Of a DNA stretch of 64,000 bases, positions 8,794 to 17,477 are shown one piece after another; positions within the stretch are counted from its first letter, which is position 1, and the number at the start of each line of letters is the position of its first letter. The stretch spans positions 3,873,721-3,937,720 of the forward strand of contig NZ_BNJF01000001.1 in the NCBI RefSeq assembly GCF_016587355.1, in the 5' to 3' direction. A program made the position numbers and the translations under genes. Under the pieces are notes generated by a model. The model made no database searches, was not told the origin of the DNA, and saw only the letters and a program-made list of their open reading frames with translations. The stretch is from Ktedonospora formicarum. Its GTDB lineage: Bacteria; Chloroflexota; Ktedonobacteria; Ktedonobacterales; Ktedonobacteraceae.

Positions 8794-9411
8794 CTAATAG
8801 GGTAGTTGGTCGCGGGCCTTGACGTCAGGCGCATGTACCAGGCGGTTTTTCACAATATAGTAGCTACGTGCGACTGCCTCGGCGAAGATGGCTGAGATGA
8901 CGGTCTCCGCGATAACCTGGGGCAGGAATGTTGCCAGTACAACGCCATTGGCAGGGATATAGCCTCGCGCGATACCCATACCTATGACCAGGACGGAGTT
9001 GGTAAGCGAACCAGCGGCACCAGCGATGACCGCAGCCACATCAAAATTTAAGCGTCTGAGGGCGGCGAAGACTGCCCAGGCGACCAACCCGATAAAGATA
9101 CGTGGCAGGATCGCTACACTTGGATCTTTAAAGATTGGCGAGGTGGCATGCAGAAGGCTCATCAGGCCGAAAATAAAACCGGAGAGCAAGCCCACAATAG
9201 GCCCGCCAATGATACCTCCGATAATAGTTGGAATATGCCCGGTAGTTGCGTTGCCAGAGAGGTTGGGAACCGGGATGAAGCCAATACCGGGAATCCAGGT
9301 AATACAGACGGTGAGACCGCCAAGCATGCCAGCGATCAGCCAGCGCTCGGTTGTGAGTCTCCACGGGTTGATATTGTCCGTGTTTTGCGTCTTCTGTTTG
9401 CGTTCGCTCAA
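8794..9411 (-). CDS. ECF transporter substrate-binding S component
   Basis: About 205 residues with six hydrophobic segments, the first gene of a dedicated (group I) ECF operon. The region IGFIPVPNLSGNATTGHIPT and the Gly-rich IIGGIIGGPIVGLLSGFIFG resemble ECF S components of the HmpT/PanT/ThiW type. Its position fits an S protein, since it is followed by two ATPases and EcfT. The vitamin or precursor carried cannot be named. A TTG start at 9411 is preferred because AAAGGAG sits 7 bases before it. The ATG at 9438 has no good ribosome site. Confidence 0.8.
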   Translation of the reverse strand: MSERKQKTQNTDNINPWRLTTERWLIAGMLGGLTVCITWIPGIGFIPVPNLSGNATTGHIPTIIGGIIGGPIVGLLSGFIFGLMSLLHATSPIFKDPSVAILPRIFIGLVAWAVFAALRRLNFDVAAVIAGAAGSLTNSVLVIGMGIARGYIPANGVVLATFLPQVIAETVISAIFAEAVARSYYIVKNRLVHAPDVKARDQLPY

Positions 9412-9524
9412 GGAAACACTCCTTTGTGCAAAATACATGCTAAAGCCGCCCTGGGGCGCGCGTTGACTGGCGCAAATAATCAGTAGAGATGTGTTTTGCT
9501 AGATGTATATCTCTCTATTCTTGC

Positions 9525-9553
9525 ACTATACCCGGCATTACCTTTGCTGTCAA
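9525..9553 (-). promoter_or_regulatory. sigma-70-type promoter of the ECF operon
   Basis: On the minus strand, TTGACA (9553-9548), a 17-base spacer and TATAGT (9530-9525). Transcription would start near 9518, giving a leader of about 100 bases. No riboswitch fold was recognised in that leader. Confidence 0.75.
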
Positions 9554-9584
9554 GAATAGTTGAGTGTTTGCTTGGCATGAGACA

Positions 9585-9622
9585 GATTATGTGACTGACA
9601 TGATCACGCCAGCCACATAATC
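9585..9622 (-). terminator. stem-loop downstream of rpiA
   Basis: GATTATGTG (9585-9593) pairs with CACATAATC (9614-9622), extended inwards by CTG/CAG around one mismatch. It begins 11 bases after the rpiA stop. No T-run, so termination is uncertain. Confidence 0.45.
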
Positions 9623-9632
9623 CGAATATCTT

Positions 9633-10328
9633 CTAGGGAAGGGTTTGAACCCCATTGGGTCCCCCGATGAGCACCTGGCGAGCCATGCCAAGGAACAGAC
9701 CGGTCTCGACAATGCCAACGATATGATGTAGGCGCTCGTCCAGAGCGGCGGGGTCGGAGATGCCCTGAGCGAATGTGCAATCCAGGATCATATTCTGATT
9801 ATCGGTAATAAAAGGGGTTTCACCTTTCGAGCGAAGCTGGACGTTCGCGCCCAGGTCAGTAAGCTGACGCTTGACGAGTGGGGTCGCAAAAGGCACAACC
9901 TCAATGGGCAGCGCGAAACTCTGGCCCAGCCGTTCTACCAATTTGAGGTGGTCTGCGACGACCACAAAGCGCCGCGAGGCTGAGGCGACGATTTTCTCAC
10001 GCAGGAGCGCGCCTCCACCTCCCTTGATCAGGTTGAGTTGAGGATCGATCTCATCGGCACCATCTATATAGAGGTCGAGTGTAGGATTTGCCTCGAAGGT
10101 TGTCACGGGAATACCAAAACTTTGCGCGAGCTCTTGAGACGCGAGGGAGGATGAGATAGTGCCCGCGATATGCAATCCTTCTTGCATTCGCTTGGCAAGG
10201 GCGCGGATGAAGAAAGCCGCCGTTGAGCCGGTGCCTAGCCCGACCAGCATACCATCCTCGACGAGCGAGGCTGCGGCCTCACTTGCGGCCCGTTTCCAGG
10301 CGTCACGATTCGTACCCTGAGCAGTCAT
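9633..10328 (-). CDS. rpiA: ribose-5-phosphate isomerase A
   Basis: 231 residues. It interconverts ribose-5-phosphate and ribulose-5-phosphate in the non-oxidative pentose phosphate pathway. Conserved blocks are GLGTGSTAAFFIRAL (phosphate loop), YIDGADEIDPQLNLIKGGGGALLREK (catalytic Asp/Lys region), and the C-terminal VGIVETGLFLG. ATG 10328 is chosen because residues before it (in an upward open frame to 10394) are hydrophobic and unlike any RpiA. The length then matches the family at about 220-235. Transcribed alone, divergent from the gene at 10843. Confidence 0.93.
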   Translation of the reverse strand: MTAQGTNRDAWKRAASEAAASLVEDGMLVGLGTGSTAAFFIRALAKRMQEGLHIAGTISSSLASQELAQSFGIPVTTFEANPTLDLYIDGADEIDPQLNLIKGGGGALLREKIVASASRRFVVVADHLKLVERLGQSFALPIEVVPFATPLVKRQLTDLGANVQLRSKGETPFITDNQNMILDCTFAQGISDPAALDERLHHIVGIVETGLFLGMARQVLIGGPNGVQTLP

Positions 10329-10842
10329 AGTATAGAATCTCCACCAATAAATCAAAGTGCTAGTTAAGAAGAGTTCTCTTCTGAAGTATAGCACGTGGCA
10401 TGCCTATAACGTTCCATGCTTGTTTAATGGGCCAGGAAATTTCTTTGTAGGGATTGCTATGGCTATTGTAGCTCTACTAGGAGTGTAGTCCCCGCCTGTA
10501 CTAGGTAGAGTGTGCTAAGCGAGAAGTGGGACTTCCCGCTCCAATTCGTCAAATCCTTGCTATCTATGAAGTGCCGTGATACACTCATTGCTGATAAGCT
10601 TCATAAGATAAGATATGACAAACTCATCTGATTGCAAGCGTGAAGAAGGCTTGCGGCGTTTCTCCAACAGTGCCAGCTGGGGATTTTCGTGTGCCCTGGT
10701 CAGGACGAGAAACCAGCGTGAAGGGCAGCCTGCAAGCCAGAATGATCGTAGGTGCTAGGCTGTCAATACGCACGTCTAAAGGTAGAAGGAAGCGTCAAAC
10801 GAGAGGGCAGAACAGGCGCGGCCTGCTGTAGGTGGTAGAATA
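10329..10842. other. 514-base intergenic region with no gene
   Basis: Divergent spacer between rpiA and the REC-PATAN-roadblock gene. Short open frames here have no ribosome sites or recognisable protein pattern. It contains the promoter candidate at 10557-10585. Otherwise nothing was recognised. Confidence 0.5.
10557..10585 (+). promoter_or_regulatory. candidate promoter for the REC-PATAN-roadblock gene
   Basis: TTGCTA, a 17-base spacer, then TACACT. The hexamers are imperfect but the spacing is ideal. It would give a leader of about 250 bases to the ATG at 10843. Confidence 0.4.
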
Positions 10843-13080
10843 ATGTCAAGTATAGCGCGCATATTTGTAATTGAAGATGACGATCATACAGGTCAGCAGA
10901 TCGTAAACGCCCTGCGCAATGATGGTTATGGCGTGTGGGGGGTGACAAATGGTGGAGACGCCGTCCGCGCATTATGGTCAGAAGAATACGATGCGGTGAT
11001 ATGCGACCTCGATGCGCCCGGGATAGAGGGATTCGAATTGCTGCAATGGTTGCGGGCATATCGCCAGAATACGCGCATGGTGGTATTTGGTGGGAGTAAT
11101 GTGGATAAGATGCGTATGCAGTCATTAGAGAATGGGGCCGATAGCTATCTAGAGAAGCCACTTGATGTTCGCAAGTTGCGCGAAGAACTGCGGCGACTCC
11201 AGAATGATGCTGGCTTGACAGTCGACCTAGATTCGTTCGATCTATTAGATGTGATCCAGGTCATTACGATGAGTCGTAAGAATATTGCGCTTCTGGTAAA
11301 TACGGGTCTGGAGGAGCGCGGTATTCTGCGTTTTCAGACGGGTGAATTAGTCTGGGCCGAGTATGGTTTCTTACGTGGTGAAGAAGCATTCTTCGCCCTC
11401 GCAGCCCACAAGAACGGTACAGTGACCCATCAGCCCTGGAATGGGCAGGTTATCCCCAATGTCAAGTTACCGCTCTCGCGCTTGATCATGCAGGCGTTGC
11501 AGTATCGCGCGACCTATGGGCAGAGTGATGCCCCTCCCCAGCCAACTGGAGCGCAGCCCTCACTGAAGCCAACTGGTGGAGCCCAGGCCCCGCTGAACGC
11601 GCTCTCATTAGGGGACGAAGACGATACTCCTTTTGGCTTTATCTCTTCCTCCGGCACAATAGACAACGTCTCGTCAGGATTGCCCTTTCAGAATGGGAAT
11701 ATTGGCAATCCTGGTATGCTACCCTCTACCGAAGGGATAGATGGTTTGGGAGGGATGTTACCACCCGTTGGAGGCATGGCGGGCCAGATGCCTATCCCTG
11801 ATCCTATGCAGAGCGCACCTGGACAGCTTCCAACTTCTGAGGGTATTCCCACTGGATCAGGCATGTGGCCGTTATCAGGAGCGCCGAATTCGCTTCCCGC
11901 TGCCAATGGAATGCCTCCTCTCGCGGAGAGCCCCCAGATATATAGCACGTATAATGATGAACAGGCGCGTATGTCTGCGGCGCCCTCAAAAGCGTTAGAT
12001 GGTGGTTCTGGCCGTATTCCTGTGTACCCTCTGGGGCAGCATATGCCTGAAAGTGGGCTACGGGATGTTGTATTTGGACCTGCACTTGGACAGTCGGATG
12101 AGGAGGGGAATGGGATGAGTGAGCCAAGCAAAAAGGAATGGTGGGAGCGCACAGGTGAGTTACCACGTCTGAATGACGCGTTGCTACAGGAACAGAGTGG
12201 TAGACTACCAGCGGCTGAAGGCGAAAACCTCAATGCGAACACGCATCTCTTTGCGGAGGAAGCGGCAGCACTTCAGACACCCCCTGTTTCGCCCGCGTCC
12301 GAACCTCTACCATCGTGGCTTACTGACCAGCCAACCGCGTCGAATATGCCAGTCATTCGACCCGATGGGGCACCCAACATGCTAGATATTGAGCATATGC
12401 GCACGCCGACATCGAGTAGCGAGTGGGCTGCCCCCGATCCAGGCATGGTCTCGGGTCCTATCTATGCTACAGGCCCGCAAAGTATGTTGCCCCAGGGGAG
12501 CGGCGGACAGCCTGCGATTTTCCCAGAATCGCCTGAGGGGGAAACCATTCTTCAGCCCAAGATTACCAGCAGTCACTTGCAATCCTTTCAATCTCGTAAT
12601 ACCAGTGGCCCCCTTTCTGTGAGCCCTCAGCGTGGTAATACTGGTTCACAATCGCCACAGCGTGGTAATACTGGTTCACAACCGTCACAAGGTTTCTCAC
12701 GTCGCTCTTTGAACTACCCTGCGCTCGTCTCCGCACTGCAAACGCTAGGCTATTCGGTCAAGGGCTTCATCGCCGCCGCTGTTGTGGGACTGGATGGACA
12801 ACCTATCGCCCAGATTGCGGTTGATGATATGGACATCACTCCTATCTGTGCCCCCTTAAGCGCGATGATCAATGGGGCTCAGCAAGGCGCGGAACTGGGA
12901 AACTGGGGGATCTGTGAGGATGTGTTGCTCCGTAGCGCTGGGCGATATATAATGGCGCGGATAGTAGGAAGCAATCGTTCAGCGTTTCTTGTAGTTATAA
13001 CGACCCGTGAAGCAGAACCGTTAGAGAGCCTGCTCATCGCGGCGAACATCGAAAGCGCGGTAAATGCGGCGTTGTCCTGA
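10843..13080 (+). CDS. response regulator with PATAN (DUF4388) and roadblock/LC7 domains
   Basis: 745 residues in four parts. Residues 5-120 form a REC domain: acidic EDDD pocket, phospho-acceptor Asp in VICDLDAPG, and Lys in YLEKPLD. Residues about 125-225 form a DUF4388/PATAN domain (DSFDLLDVIQVITMSRKN, then GILRFQTGELVWAEYG). A Pro/Gly/Met-rich low-complexity linker of about 400 residues follows, including a 10-residue tandem repeat coded at 12631-12690. The last 125 residues look like a roadblock/LC7 domain (ALQTLGYSVKGFIAAAVVGL to the C terminus). Such domains usually bind Ras-like GTPases such as MglA. There is no DNA-binding or enzymatic output domain, so a scaffold or polarity-type role is inferred. 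No histidine kinase is adjacent. Confidence 0.85.
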   Translation: MSSIARIFVIEDDDHTGQQIVNALRNDGYGVWGVTNGGDAVRALWSEEYDAVICDLDAPGIEGFELLQWLRAYRQNTRMVVFGGSNVDKMRMQSLENGADSYLEKPLDVRKLREELRRLQNDAGLTVDLDSFDLLDVIQVITMSRKNIALLVNTGLEERGILRFQTGELVWAEYGFLRGEEAFFALAAHKNGTVTHQPWNGQVIPNVKLPLSRLIMQALQYRATYGQSDAPPQPTGAQPSLKPTGGAQAPLNALSLGDEDDTPFGFISSSGTIDNVSSGLPFQNGNIGNPGMLPSTEGIDGLGGMLPPVGGMAGQMPIPDPMQSAPGQLPTSEGIPTGSGMWPLSGAPNSLPAANGMPPLAESPQIYSTYNDEQARMSAAPSKALDGGSGRIPVYPLGQHMPESGLRDVVFGPALGQSDEEGNGMSEPSKKEWWERTGELPRLNDALLQEQSGRLPAAEGENLNANTHLFAEEAAALQTPPVSPASEPLPSWLTDQPTASNMPVIRPDGAPNMLDIEHMRTPTSSSEWAAPDPGMVSGPIYATGPQSMLPQGSGGQPAIFPESPEGETILQPKITSSHLQSFQSRNTSGPLSVSPQRGNTGSQSPQRGNTGSQPSQGFSRRSLNYPALVSALQTLGYSVKGFIAAAVVGLDGQPIAQIAVDDMDITPICAPLSAMINGAQQGAELGNWGICEDVLLRSAGRYIMARIVGSNRSAFLVVITTREAEPLESLLIAANIESAVNAALS
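12631..12690 (+). repeat. two tandem 30-base units inside the linker
   Basis: Two nearly identical 30-base copies beginning CGTGGTAATACTGGTTCACA (12631-12660 and 12661-12690), coding SPQRGNTGSQ-type repeats before the roadblock domain. Part of the unit also appears once more, degenerate, just upstream. Confidence 0.85.
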
Positions 13081-13136
13081 TCCGATGGCACGCGTACAGA
13101 CCGTGTGTTCTTGAATATATCTGGAGCAAACAAGCA

Positions 13137-13274
13137 ATGAGTGGTATTGAAGGGGCTGAGAAGAAGCCCAAGACAGAAGAAGAGAAGGCGAATAACCGTT
13201 TTTCCTTCTGGGTAGGTATGGGTATTGCCCTGGTGATAATCGTCTTAATGGTCATCTTTTTTGGTGCCAGATAG
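13137..13274 (+). CDS. 45-residue single-span membrane protein
   Basis: ATG 13137 to TAG 13274. A Glu/Lys-rich N-terminal 20 residues is followed by one strongly hydrophobic helix (about FWVGMGIALVIIVLMVIFF) and a C-terminal GAR. TGGAG sits about 9 bases before the ATG. It starts 56 bases after the roadblock protein and before a terminator, so the two are probably one transcript. The layout of cytoplasmic charged tail plus one helix suggests a membrane tether or regulatory peptide. Not recognisable as any family. Confidence 0.65.
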   Translation: MSGIEGAEKKPKTEEEKANNRFSFWVGMGIALVIIVLMVIFFGAR

Positions 13275-13311
13275 TACAAAGTAAGCCGCTGCCCCTATCC
13301 ATATCAGGCAG

Positions 13312-13354
13312 AAGCGACTCCCCAGCCCGTTTAATCGGAATTGAGGAGTCGCTT
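13312..13354. terminator. terminator hairpin between convergent genes
   Basis: AAGCGACTCC (13312-13321) pairs with GGAGTCGCTT (13345-13354). It lies after the small membrane protein gene and spans the last codons and stop of pspA on the other strand, so it may serve both. Confidence 0.6.
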
Positions 13355-14011
13355 TAGCTTTTCGAGGTCAAGCTCGCCAGAGGTTGTCAGGTGTAAGGGA
13401 ACATTCGCGTCTAGCTGGTCTGTGTCGGATTGACGAGGCTGTTTAGGACGCTTTGGTAGTGATTCAGAACTGCCGTTGGTATTGTTCTCGCTGGCAGATT
13501 GGCCTGCATCTCTGCCATTCGCATCTTGCTCGGGGCGATTATTGAGCGCGTCGAGGACTCGCTGTTGGATGAGTGCGTTGCGCTTGCGCGTCTCAAGGAC
13601 TTCTGCGCTGGTCTGTACCTCGGCAATCTTCTCCTCAAGCTGACGTAGGGCGACACGCAGCGTCGTAACCAGACGATCCTGCTCCTGTTTGAGTTGTTGG
13701 AAGTGGGTAGCCTGACGCGTGAGATCGTTATAGCGCGAGAGGGCGTCGCGTGCCACCTCATCGTTCCCCTGTTGTACGGCCTGCCTGGCTTTTTGAACCC
13801 AGGTTTGAGCCGTTGCCTGGCATTCTTGTTGCCGCTTTTGGAGCTTGATTCCCTCGGCAATAGCGGTTGCGACCTGCGTTTTGACCTGCACAAGCTGGTT
13901 GCGCATATCAAGAATGAGCTGCTTGAGTGCCTTCTCAGGGTCGTCAGCGTTCTCAACGACGACGCTAAGATTTGCCCGTAACAACGTGAGCACACGCTCT
14001 AACAGATTCAT
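13331..14011 (-). CDS. pspA: PspA/IM30 (Vipp1) family membrane-stress protein
   Basis: 226 residues. MNLLERVLTLLRANLSVVVENADDPEKALKQLILDMRNQL is the amphipathic N-terminal helix and start of the PspA coiled coil. Long helices rich in Gln, Glu and Arg continue to about residue 155, followed by a variable Asn/Ser/Pro linker and a short C-terminal helix. PspA-type proteins form ESCRT-III-like rings on damaged cytoplasmic membrane. GAGGTGG lies before the ATG. It is the last gene of the run NfeD-flotillin-PspA, 75 bases after flotillin. Confidence 0.9.
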   Translation of the reverse strand: MNLLERVLTLLRANLSVVVENADDPEKALKQLILDMRNQLVQVKTQVATAIAEGIKLQKRQQECQATAQTWVQKARQAVQQGNDEVARDALSRYNDLTRQATHFQQLKQEQDRLVTTLRVALRQLEEKIAEVQTSAEVLETRKRNALIQQRVLDALNNRPEQDANGRDAGQSASENNTNGSSESLPKRPKQPRQSDTDQLDANVPLHLTTSGELDLEKLKRLLNSD

Positions 14012-14041
14012 AATCCACCTCGCTCTAGGTATAGTGGTAAT

Positions 14042-14065
14042 GGAAGGCCCCAGTGAGGGCCTTCC
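14042..14065. other. strong stem-loop between flotillin and pspA
   Basis: GGAAGGCCC (14042-14050) and GGGCCTTCC (14057-14065) pair around a 6-base loop. Flanking TAGTGG/CCACTA extends the pairing past a small bulge. There is no T-run, so it probably acts as an mRNA processing or stability element that sets the PspA:flotillin ratio, not as a full terminator. Confidence 0.55.
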
Positions 14066-14086
14066 ACTATAGATGGACGCTATGTG

Positions 14087-15625
14087 TTAGGCGTGCTCAG
14101 TCGTATCGACGGTTCCGTTGACCTTGCTTCCATCCGTGACGTTGCCATTCTGCTCTGCCAGGGAGGGAACCTTGTTCATCAGGTCGCCGATGCGTGTACC
14201 ACTGAGCAACTCGAAGAGGGCTGGAACCTGGGCCGCCATATTGACGATATCGCCCGTGAGGCGGCTGGCCCCCACACCATCCTTGCTGCCATTGGAACCC
14301 GTTGAAACGATAGTAACTTTGTCGACCTTGCTGAGGGGCTCGGCGATGGCACGTACCACATCCGGCATGTTGGTGAGTAGCTTATCAAGAACTGCTGCCT
14401 GATTGTATTCATGGTACGCGGCGGCTTTGACTTTCATCGCGTCGGCTTCAGCTTCACCCTTGGCACGAATGACTTCAGCTTCCGCGAGACCTCTGGCACG
14501 CGCGATTTCAGCTTCCGCGAGACCCTTAGCGCGTAAAGCCTCGGCTTCACCTTGACCTCTAGAGCGAGCGGCGTCCGCTTCACCTTGAGCTTCCAGAATC
14601 TGGCGCAGGCGATCCGCTTCCGCTACGGTTTCGATGCGGCGGCGCTCGGCCTCAGCAGCCTTCTGGATCGTGGCTTGCAATTCAAGTTCGCGGCGCTGAA
14701 TTTCAGCCTGCTGTACCTTGATCTGAGCTTGCTTCTCGACCTCGGTAACCTTAACGGCCTCCGCGACCACCTGCTGCTGTGTTACGTTAGACTGGATGTC
14801 ATAGGCTTTGTCGGCAGAGGCTTGCTGGCGTTTGACCTCGGCCTCGAAGGCGGCTTTCTTCAGTGACAGGTTACGTTGAGACTCCGCCTGCAAGGCCAGA
14901 GACTCGGTCTCTGCTTTGACGCGTTCCTGGTCGGCGCTGGCGCGAGCGACTGCGGACTCACGCGAGGCATTGGCCTGCTGGATCTGCGTATCGCGTTGAG
15001 CGAGAGCGGAAGCGATATCAGCCTCTTTACGGATACGGGCGATCTGTGGGCGACCCATATTCGTAATGTAGTCGTTCTCGTCGCGGACGTCTTTAATGGT
15101 GAATGAGATAACCTCAAGGCCCATCTTATCCATATCGGCGCTGACCGTGCGTAGCATCTTTCCGCCAACGCTCTCGGGGTCCTTTACCAGGTCCTCAACG
15201 GTCAACTGACCGACAATTCCGCGCAGATGACCCTCCATAACCAGGCGGATCAGGTTTTCGCGATCCTCGCGGGTCTTGCTCAAGAACTGCTCGGCTGCGG
15301 TCTTAATGCTGCCTTCGTCCGAGCGAACCTTAATTTGAGTTACCGCTTCGACATTCATCGCGACGCCCTGCGTGGTATAGAGCGACTGACTAGGAGCGAC
15401 ATCGAAGGACATCAACTCAAGCGAGAACTCCTGCGCGCGCTGGAAGAGTGGAACGACCAGCTTGGCTCCTCCGGTAATAACAGTGGTGCCACCAAAGCCA
15501 TAGACAATGAGTGCCTGGTTTGGACCAACCTTGCGGAGCAGGCTACCTATAATTCGTAATAGAATAAGAACGACAACAACGAGGACAACAACCCCAATCG
15601 CGATCATTATAGTGAGGTCTGTCAT
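14087..15625 (-). CDS. floT: flotillin family protein (SPFH domain)
   Basis: 512 residues. One N-terminal membrane segment (about residues 7-29) is followed by an SPFH/PHB domain to about residue 210 (GGTTVITGGAKLVVPLFQRAQ is typical). Then comes a long Ala/Glu-rich coiled coil with the flotillin EA-repeat signature (AEAEALRAKGLAEAEIARAR and similar) to about residue 400. The C-terminal part includes NMPDVVRAIAEPLSKVDKV, characteristic of the YuaG/FloT group. It organises membrane microdomains. The upstream NfeD-like gene ends 8 bases before it, matching the common nfeD-flotillin pair. AGGAG lies about 14 bases before the ATG and AAGGA closer in. Confidence 0.93.
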   Translation of the reverse strand: MTDLTIMIAIGVVVLVVVVLILLRIIGSLLRKVGPNQALIVYGFGGTTVITGGAKLVVPLFQRAQEFSLELMSFDVAPSQSLYTTQGVAMNVEAVTQIKVRSDEGSIKTAAEQFLSKTREDRENLIRLVMEGHLRGIVGQLTVEDLVKDPESVGGKMLRTVSADMDKMGLEVISFTIKDVRDENDYITNMGRPQIARIRKEADIASALAQRDTQIQQANASRESAVARASADQERVKAETESLALQAESQRNLSLKKAAFEAEVKRQQASADKAYDIQSNVTQQQVVAEAVKVTEVEKQAQIKVQQAEIQRRELELQATIQKAAEAERRRIETVAEADRLRQILEAQGEADAARSRGQGEAEALRAKGLAEAEIARARGLAEAEVIRAKGEAEADAMKVKAAAYHEYNQAAVLDKLLTNMPDVVRAIAEPLSKVDKVTIVSTGSNGSKDGVGASRLTGDIVNMAAQVPALFELLSGTRIGDLMNKVPSLAEQNGNVTDGSKVNGTVDTTEHA

Positions 15626-15633
15626 GATGTCCT

Positions 15634-16440
15634 TTACTCCTTTTGCATATCTTGACGTACGGCATAGTCAGAATCTTTAACATTTAGATCATTCATAAGT
15701 GAGTGCAGCTTGTCTACCTCGTTCTCATTGAGTGTGCCGCCTTCTTGCTCAATGAAGTGCTCCCATGTGTCTACCTCTGCAATACCCCGCTGATAGCTCA
15801 ATACAACGATCTCTTGTCCCCGTTCCAGGCGCCTACCATCGGCGCTACGAGCGGGAATCGTCTTGCGATGACCACCCGGCGAGATATAGATGATCTCACC
15901 AAGACTATTCGCGGGAATCGCCATATTGACCTTACCTACCAGGCCTGTGCGCTCCGATATATCCTGAACCGTTGTCGCCTCACTATGACCAACCAGGCGG
16001 TCAAACAGATTGACGATGAGGGCAGCCAGAATGATGCCACTTCCCACAGCACAGACGATGGTAATCGGCAATGTCAGGTTGGTGACGTTATGGAACAGGT
16101 AACCAAAGAAGCCAAACCAGAGTAGGAAGAGCACAATGGCGGTTGGATTGAGGAGCGCGAGCAGTGAGAAGCCATGTCCGCCATCGTGCTCACCACCATG
16201 ATCACCACCGCCGACATGGTGGTGAGCATCAGCATGAATGCTTGAGGCGTGAGACGCGTGAAAGGTATCACCGACATGTGCCTGCACACCGTGTATAAGC
16301 CCGTGTCCTGTTCCGGCATCATGTCCAACGCCGCCATGACCGTGGCTGAGTTGACCAAGGAAGGCCACAGCGAGCAAGAAGAGAAGACCGAACAGGAAAC
16401 ACGCAATAAAGACAAGCGAGAGCGAATCAGTTGCTAGCAT
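15634..16440 (-). CDS. NfeD/YqiJ-like membrane protein with His-rich loop
   Basis: 268 residues: a first membrane helix (about 7-30), then about 60 residues with some 15 histidines (SHGHGG, HADAHHHVGGG, HDGGHG), then two more helices (about 93-145). A C-terminal OB-like domain follows (TGLVGKVNMAIPANSLGEIIY, then GQEIVVLSY), as in NfeD/YqiJ proteins that accompany flotillins. AAAGGAG sits before the ATG. It overlaps the upstream gene by 7 bases and is followed by flotillin after 8 bases. The His-rich loop suggests metal binding at the membrane surface, which is inferred only. Confidence 0.8.
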   Translation of the reverse strand: MLATDSLSLVFIACFLFGLLFLLAVAFLGQLSHGHGGVGHDAGTGHGLIHGVQAHVGDTFHASHASSIHADAHHHVGGGDHGGEHDGGHGFSLLALLNPTAIVLFLLWFGFFGYLFHNVTNLTLPITIVCAVGSGIILAALIVNLFDRLVGHSEATTVQDISERTGLVGKVNMAIPANSLGEIIYISPGGHRKTIPARSADGRRLERGQEIVVLSYQRGIAEVDTWEHFIEQEGGTLNENEVDKLHSLMNDLNVKDSDYAVRQDMQKE

Positions 16441-16772
16441 AGCGCTGCTCCTTTATCTCCAGGTAGACCGCGTTTCCGGTTATTTTTTCCCAGCGCACGG
16501 TCAAAGCATTCTACCAGACTGATAATAGCGGTAACAAAACCAGCGAGACCGCTGACAAGCGCGATAGAGAGGTACGCTGGAAACGGGGTGATGCCAAAGA
16601 ACGACAGCCAGGGGAACAGGTCGTCAGCGTGGAGCGCGGCGTATCCAAGCAGAAGCGACCCGCCTAGCAAGGCCAGCGGAGTCAAGATTGGATGACGCTG
16701 CAAGATTGGATTGCGTGCCAGGCGTAATCCTCTCGGCTGGGCATCCTGTTGCCCGGATTGACGCATATACAC
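16434..16772 (-). CDS. small two-helix membrane protein of the flotillin cluster
   Basis: 112 residues, family not recognised. A basic N terminus with PILQRHPILTPLALLGGSLLLGY leads into one helix, and a second helix spans about LSIALVSGLAGFVTAIISLV. The tail is basic (GKNNRKRGLPGDKG). GTG 16772 has GAGG at good spacing. An ATG two codons in (16766) is the alternative. Its last codons overlap the NfeD-like start, so it is translationally coupled to the flotillin operon. Confidence 0.65.
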   Translation of the reverse strand: MYMRQSGQQDAQPRGLRLARNPILQRHPILTPLALLGGSLLLGYAALHADDLFPWLSFFGITPFPAYLSIALVSGLAGFVTAIISLVECFDRALGKNNRKRGLPGDKGAALC

Positions 16773-16925
16773 GAATGTAAGACCTCTTCCTTTCTCGCGA
16801 CTACCATTTCGACTTGTATCTGGCGGAATCGTTCCGCAGTTGAGAATGCTACTTGTCGAGCAATGGTGTAGACGCGCTTGCTGGATCTATTAACTAAGAC
16901 GCAAGTGTGCATGAGAAATACAATG

Positions 16926-17465
16926 TTATGGTACTTCTTTATTGTTTAGGATGGCTGGCGTATCTTCCAGATTGAACGAATCGACCCTCGTCGTGAGAGC
17001 TTCGGTAACGGCTTCAAGCTCCTCAAAGCTTAACGCGGTCAGTTTGCGAAAAAGTGCCAGATAGGCTCTAGGATTCGAAGTGCTGGCGAGAAACTGTAGT
17101 AGTGCATGTAAATCTGGCTCTGAGCGCCATTCCGTGGCGCTGGCATCCAGCCAGGTGTTCAGGCGTTCATCTCCTGTATCGAGTGAGGTAAGCAGGTCTG
17201 TACTGAAATCGGGTGGATCGCTGACGAGATATCCAGGATGGACATTGAAGAAGCGCGCCAGAAGATCTCGGCTAGAGGCGGTCAGATGAAGACGCTTACC
17301 ACTTTCAAGCTGTGAAAGGTAGGCCTGGCTCAGGGTCTCGTTAAGTTCTTCGCGCATGGCCTGCACAACCTCAACCTGCGTCATCGGTCGCTGGTAACCA
17401 CGCAATTCGCCTTCTACGGCACGTAAGTGCTTCATTTTTTCTGCTAAATTCATTATTCCACCCAT
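16926..17465 (-). CDS. XRE-family helix-turn-helix regulator
   Basis: 179 residues. The N-terminal 70 residues form an XRE-type HTH: MTQVEVVQAMREE, then LSQAYLSQLESGKRLHLTAS as the turn and recognition helix, then the typical LARFFNVHPGYLV. The C-terminal part is helical with no recognised ligand domain. ATG 17465 follows a consensus promoter closely. A second ATG at 17453 has GGTGGA before it and is possible. It lies 153 bases upstream of the membrane-flotillin operon on the same strand, so it may control or be co-transcribed with that operon. Confidence 0.82.
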   Translation of the reverse strand: MGGIMNLAEKMKHLRAVEGELRGYQRPMTQVEVVQAMREELNETLSQAYLSQLESGKRLHLTASSRDLLARFFNVHPGYLVSDPPDFSTDLLTSLDTGDERLNTWLDASATEWRSEPDLHALLQFLASTSNPRAYLALFRKLTALSFEELEAVTEALTTRVDSFNLEDTPAILNNKEVP

Positions 17466-17477
17466 GAATAACTAATT

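Noticed and set aside
10640..10831. 63-codon basic open frame upstream of the REC-PATAN gene
   Set aside because: No credible ribosome site or hydrophobic or domain pattern. Composition looks random.
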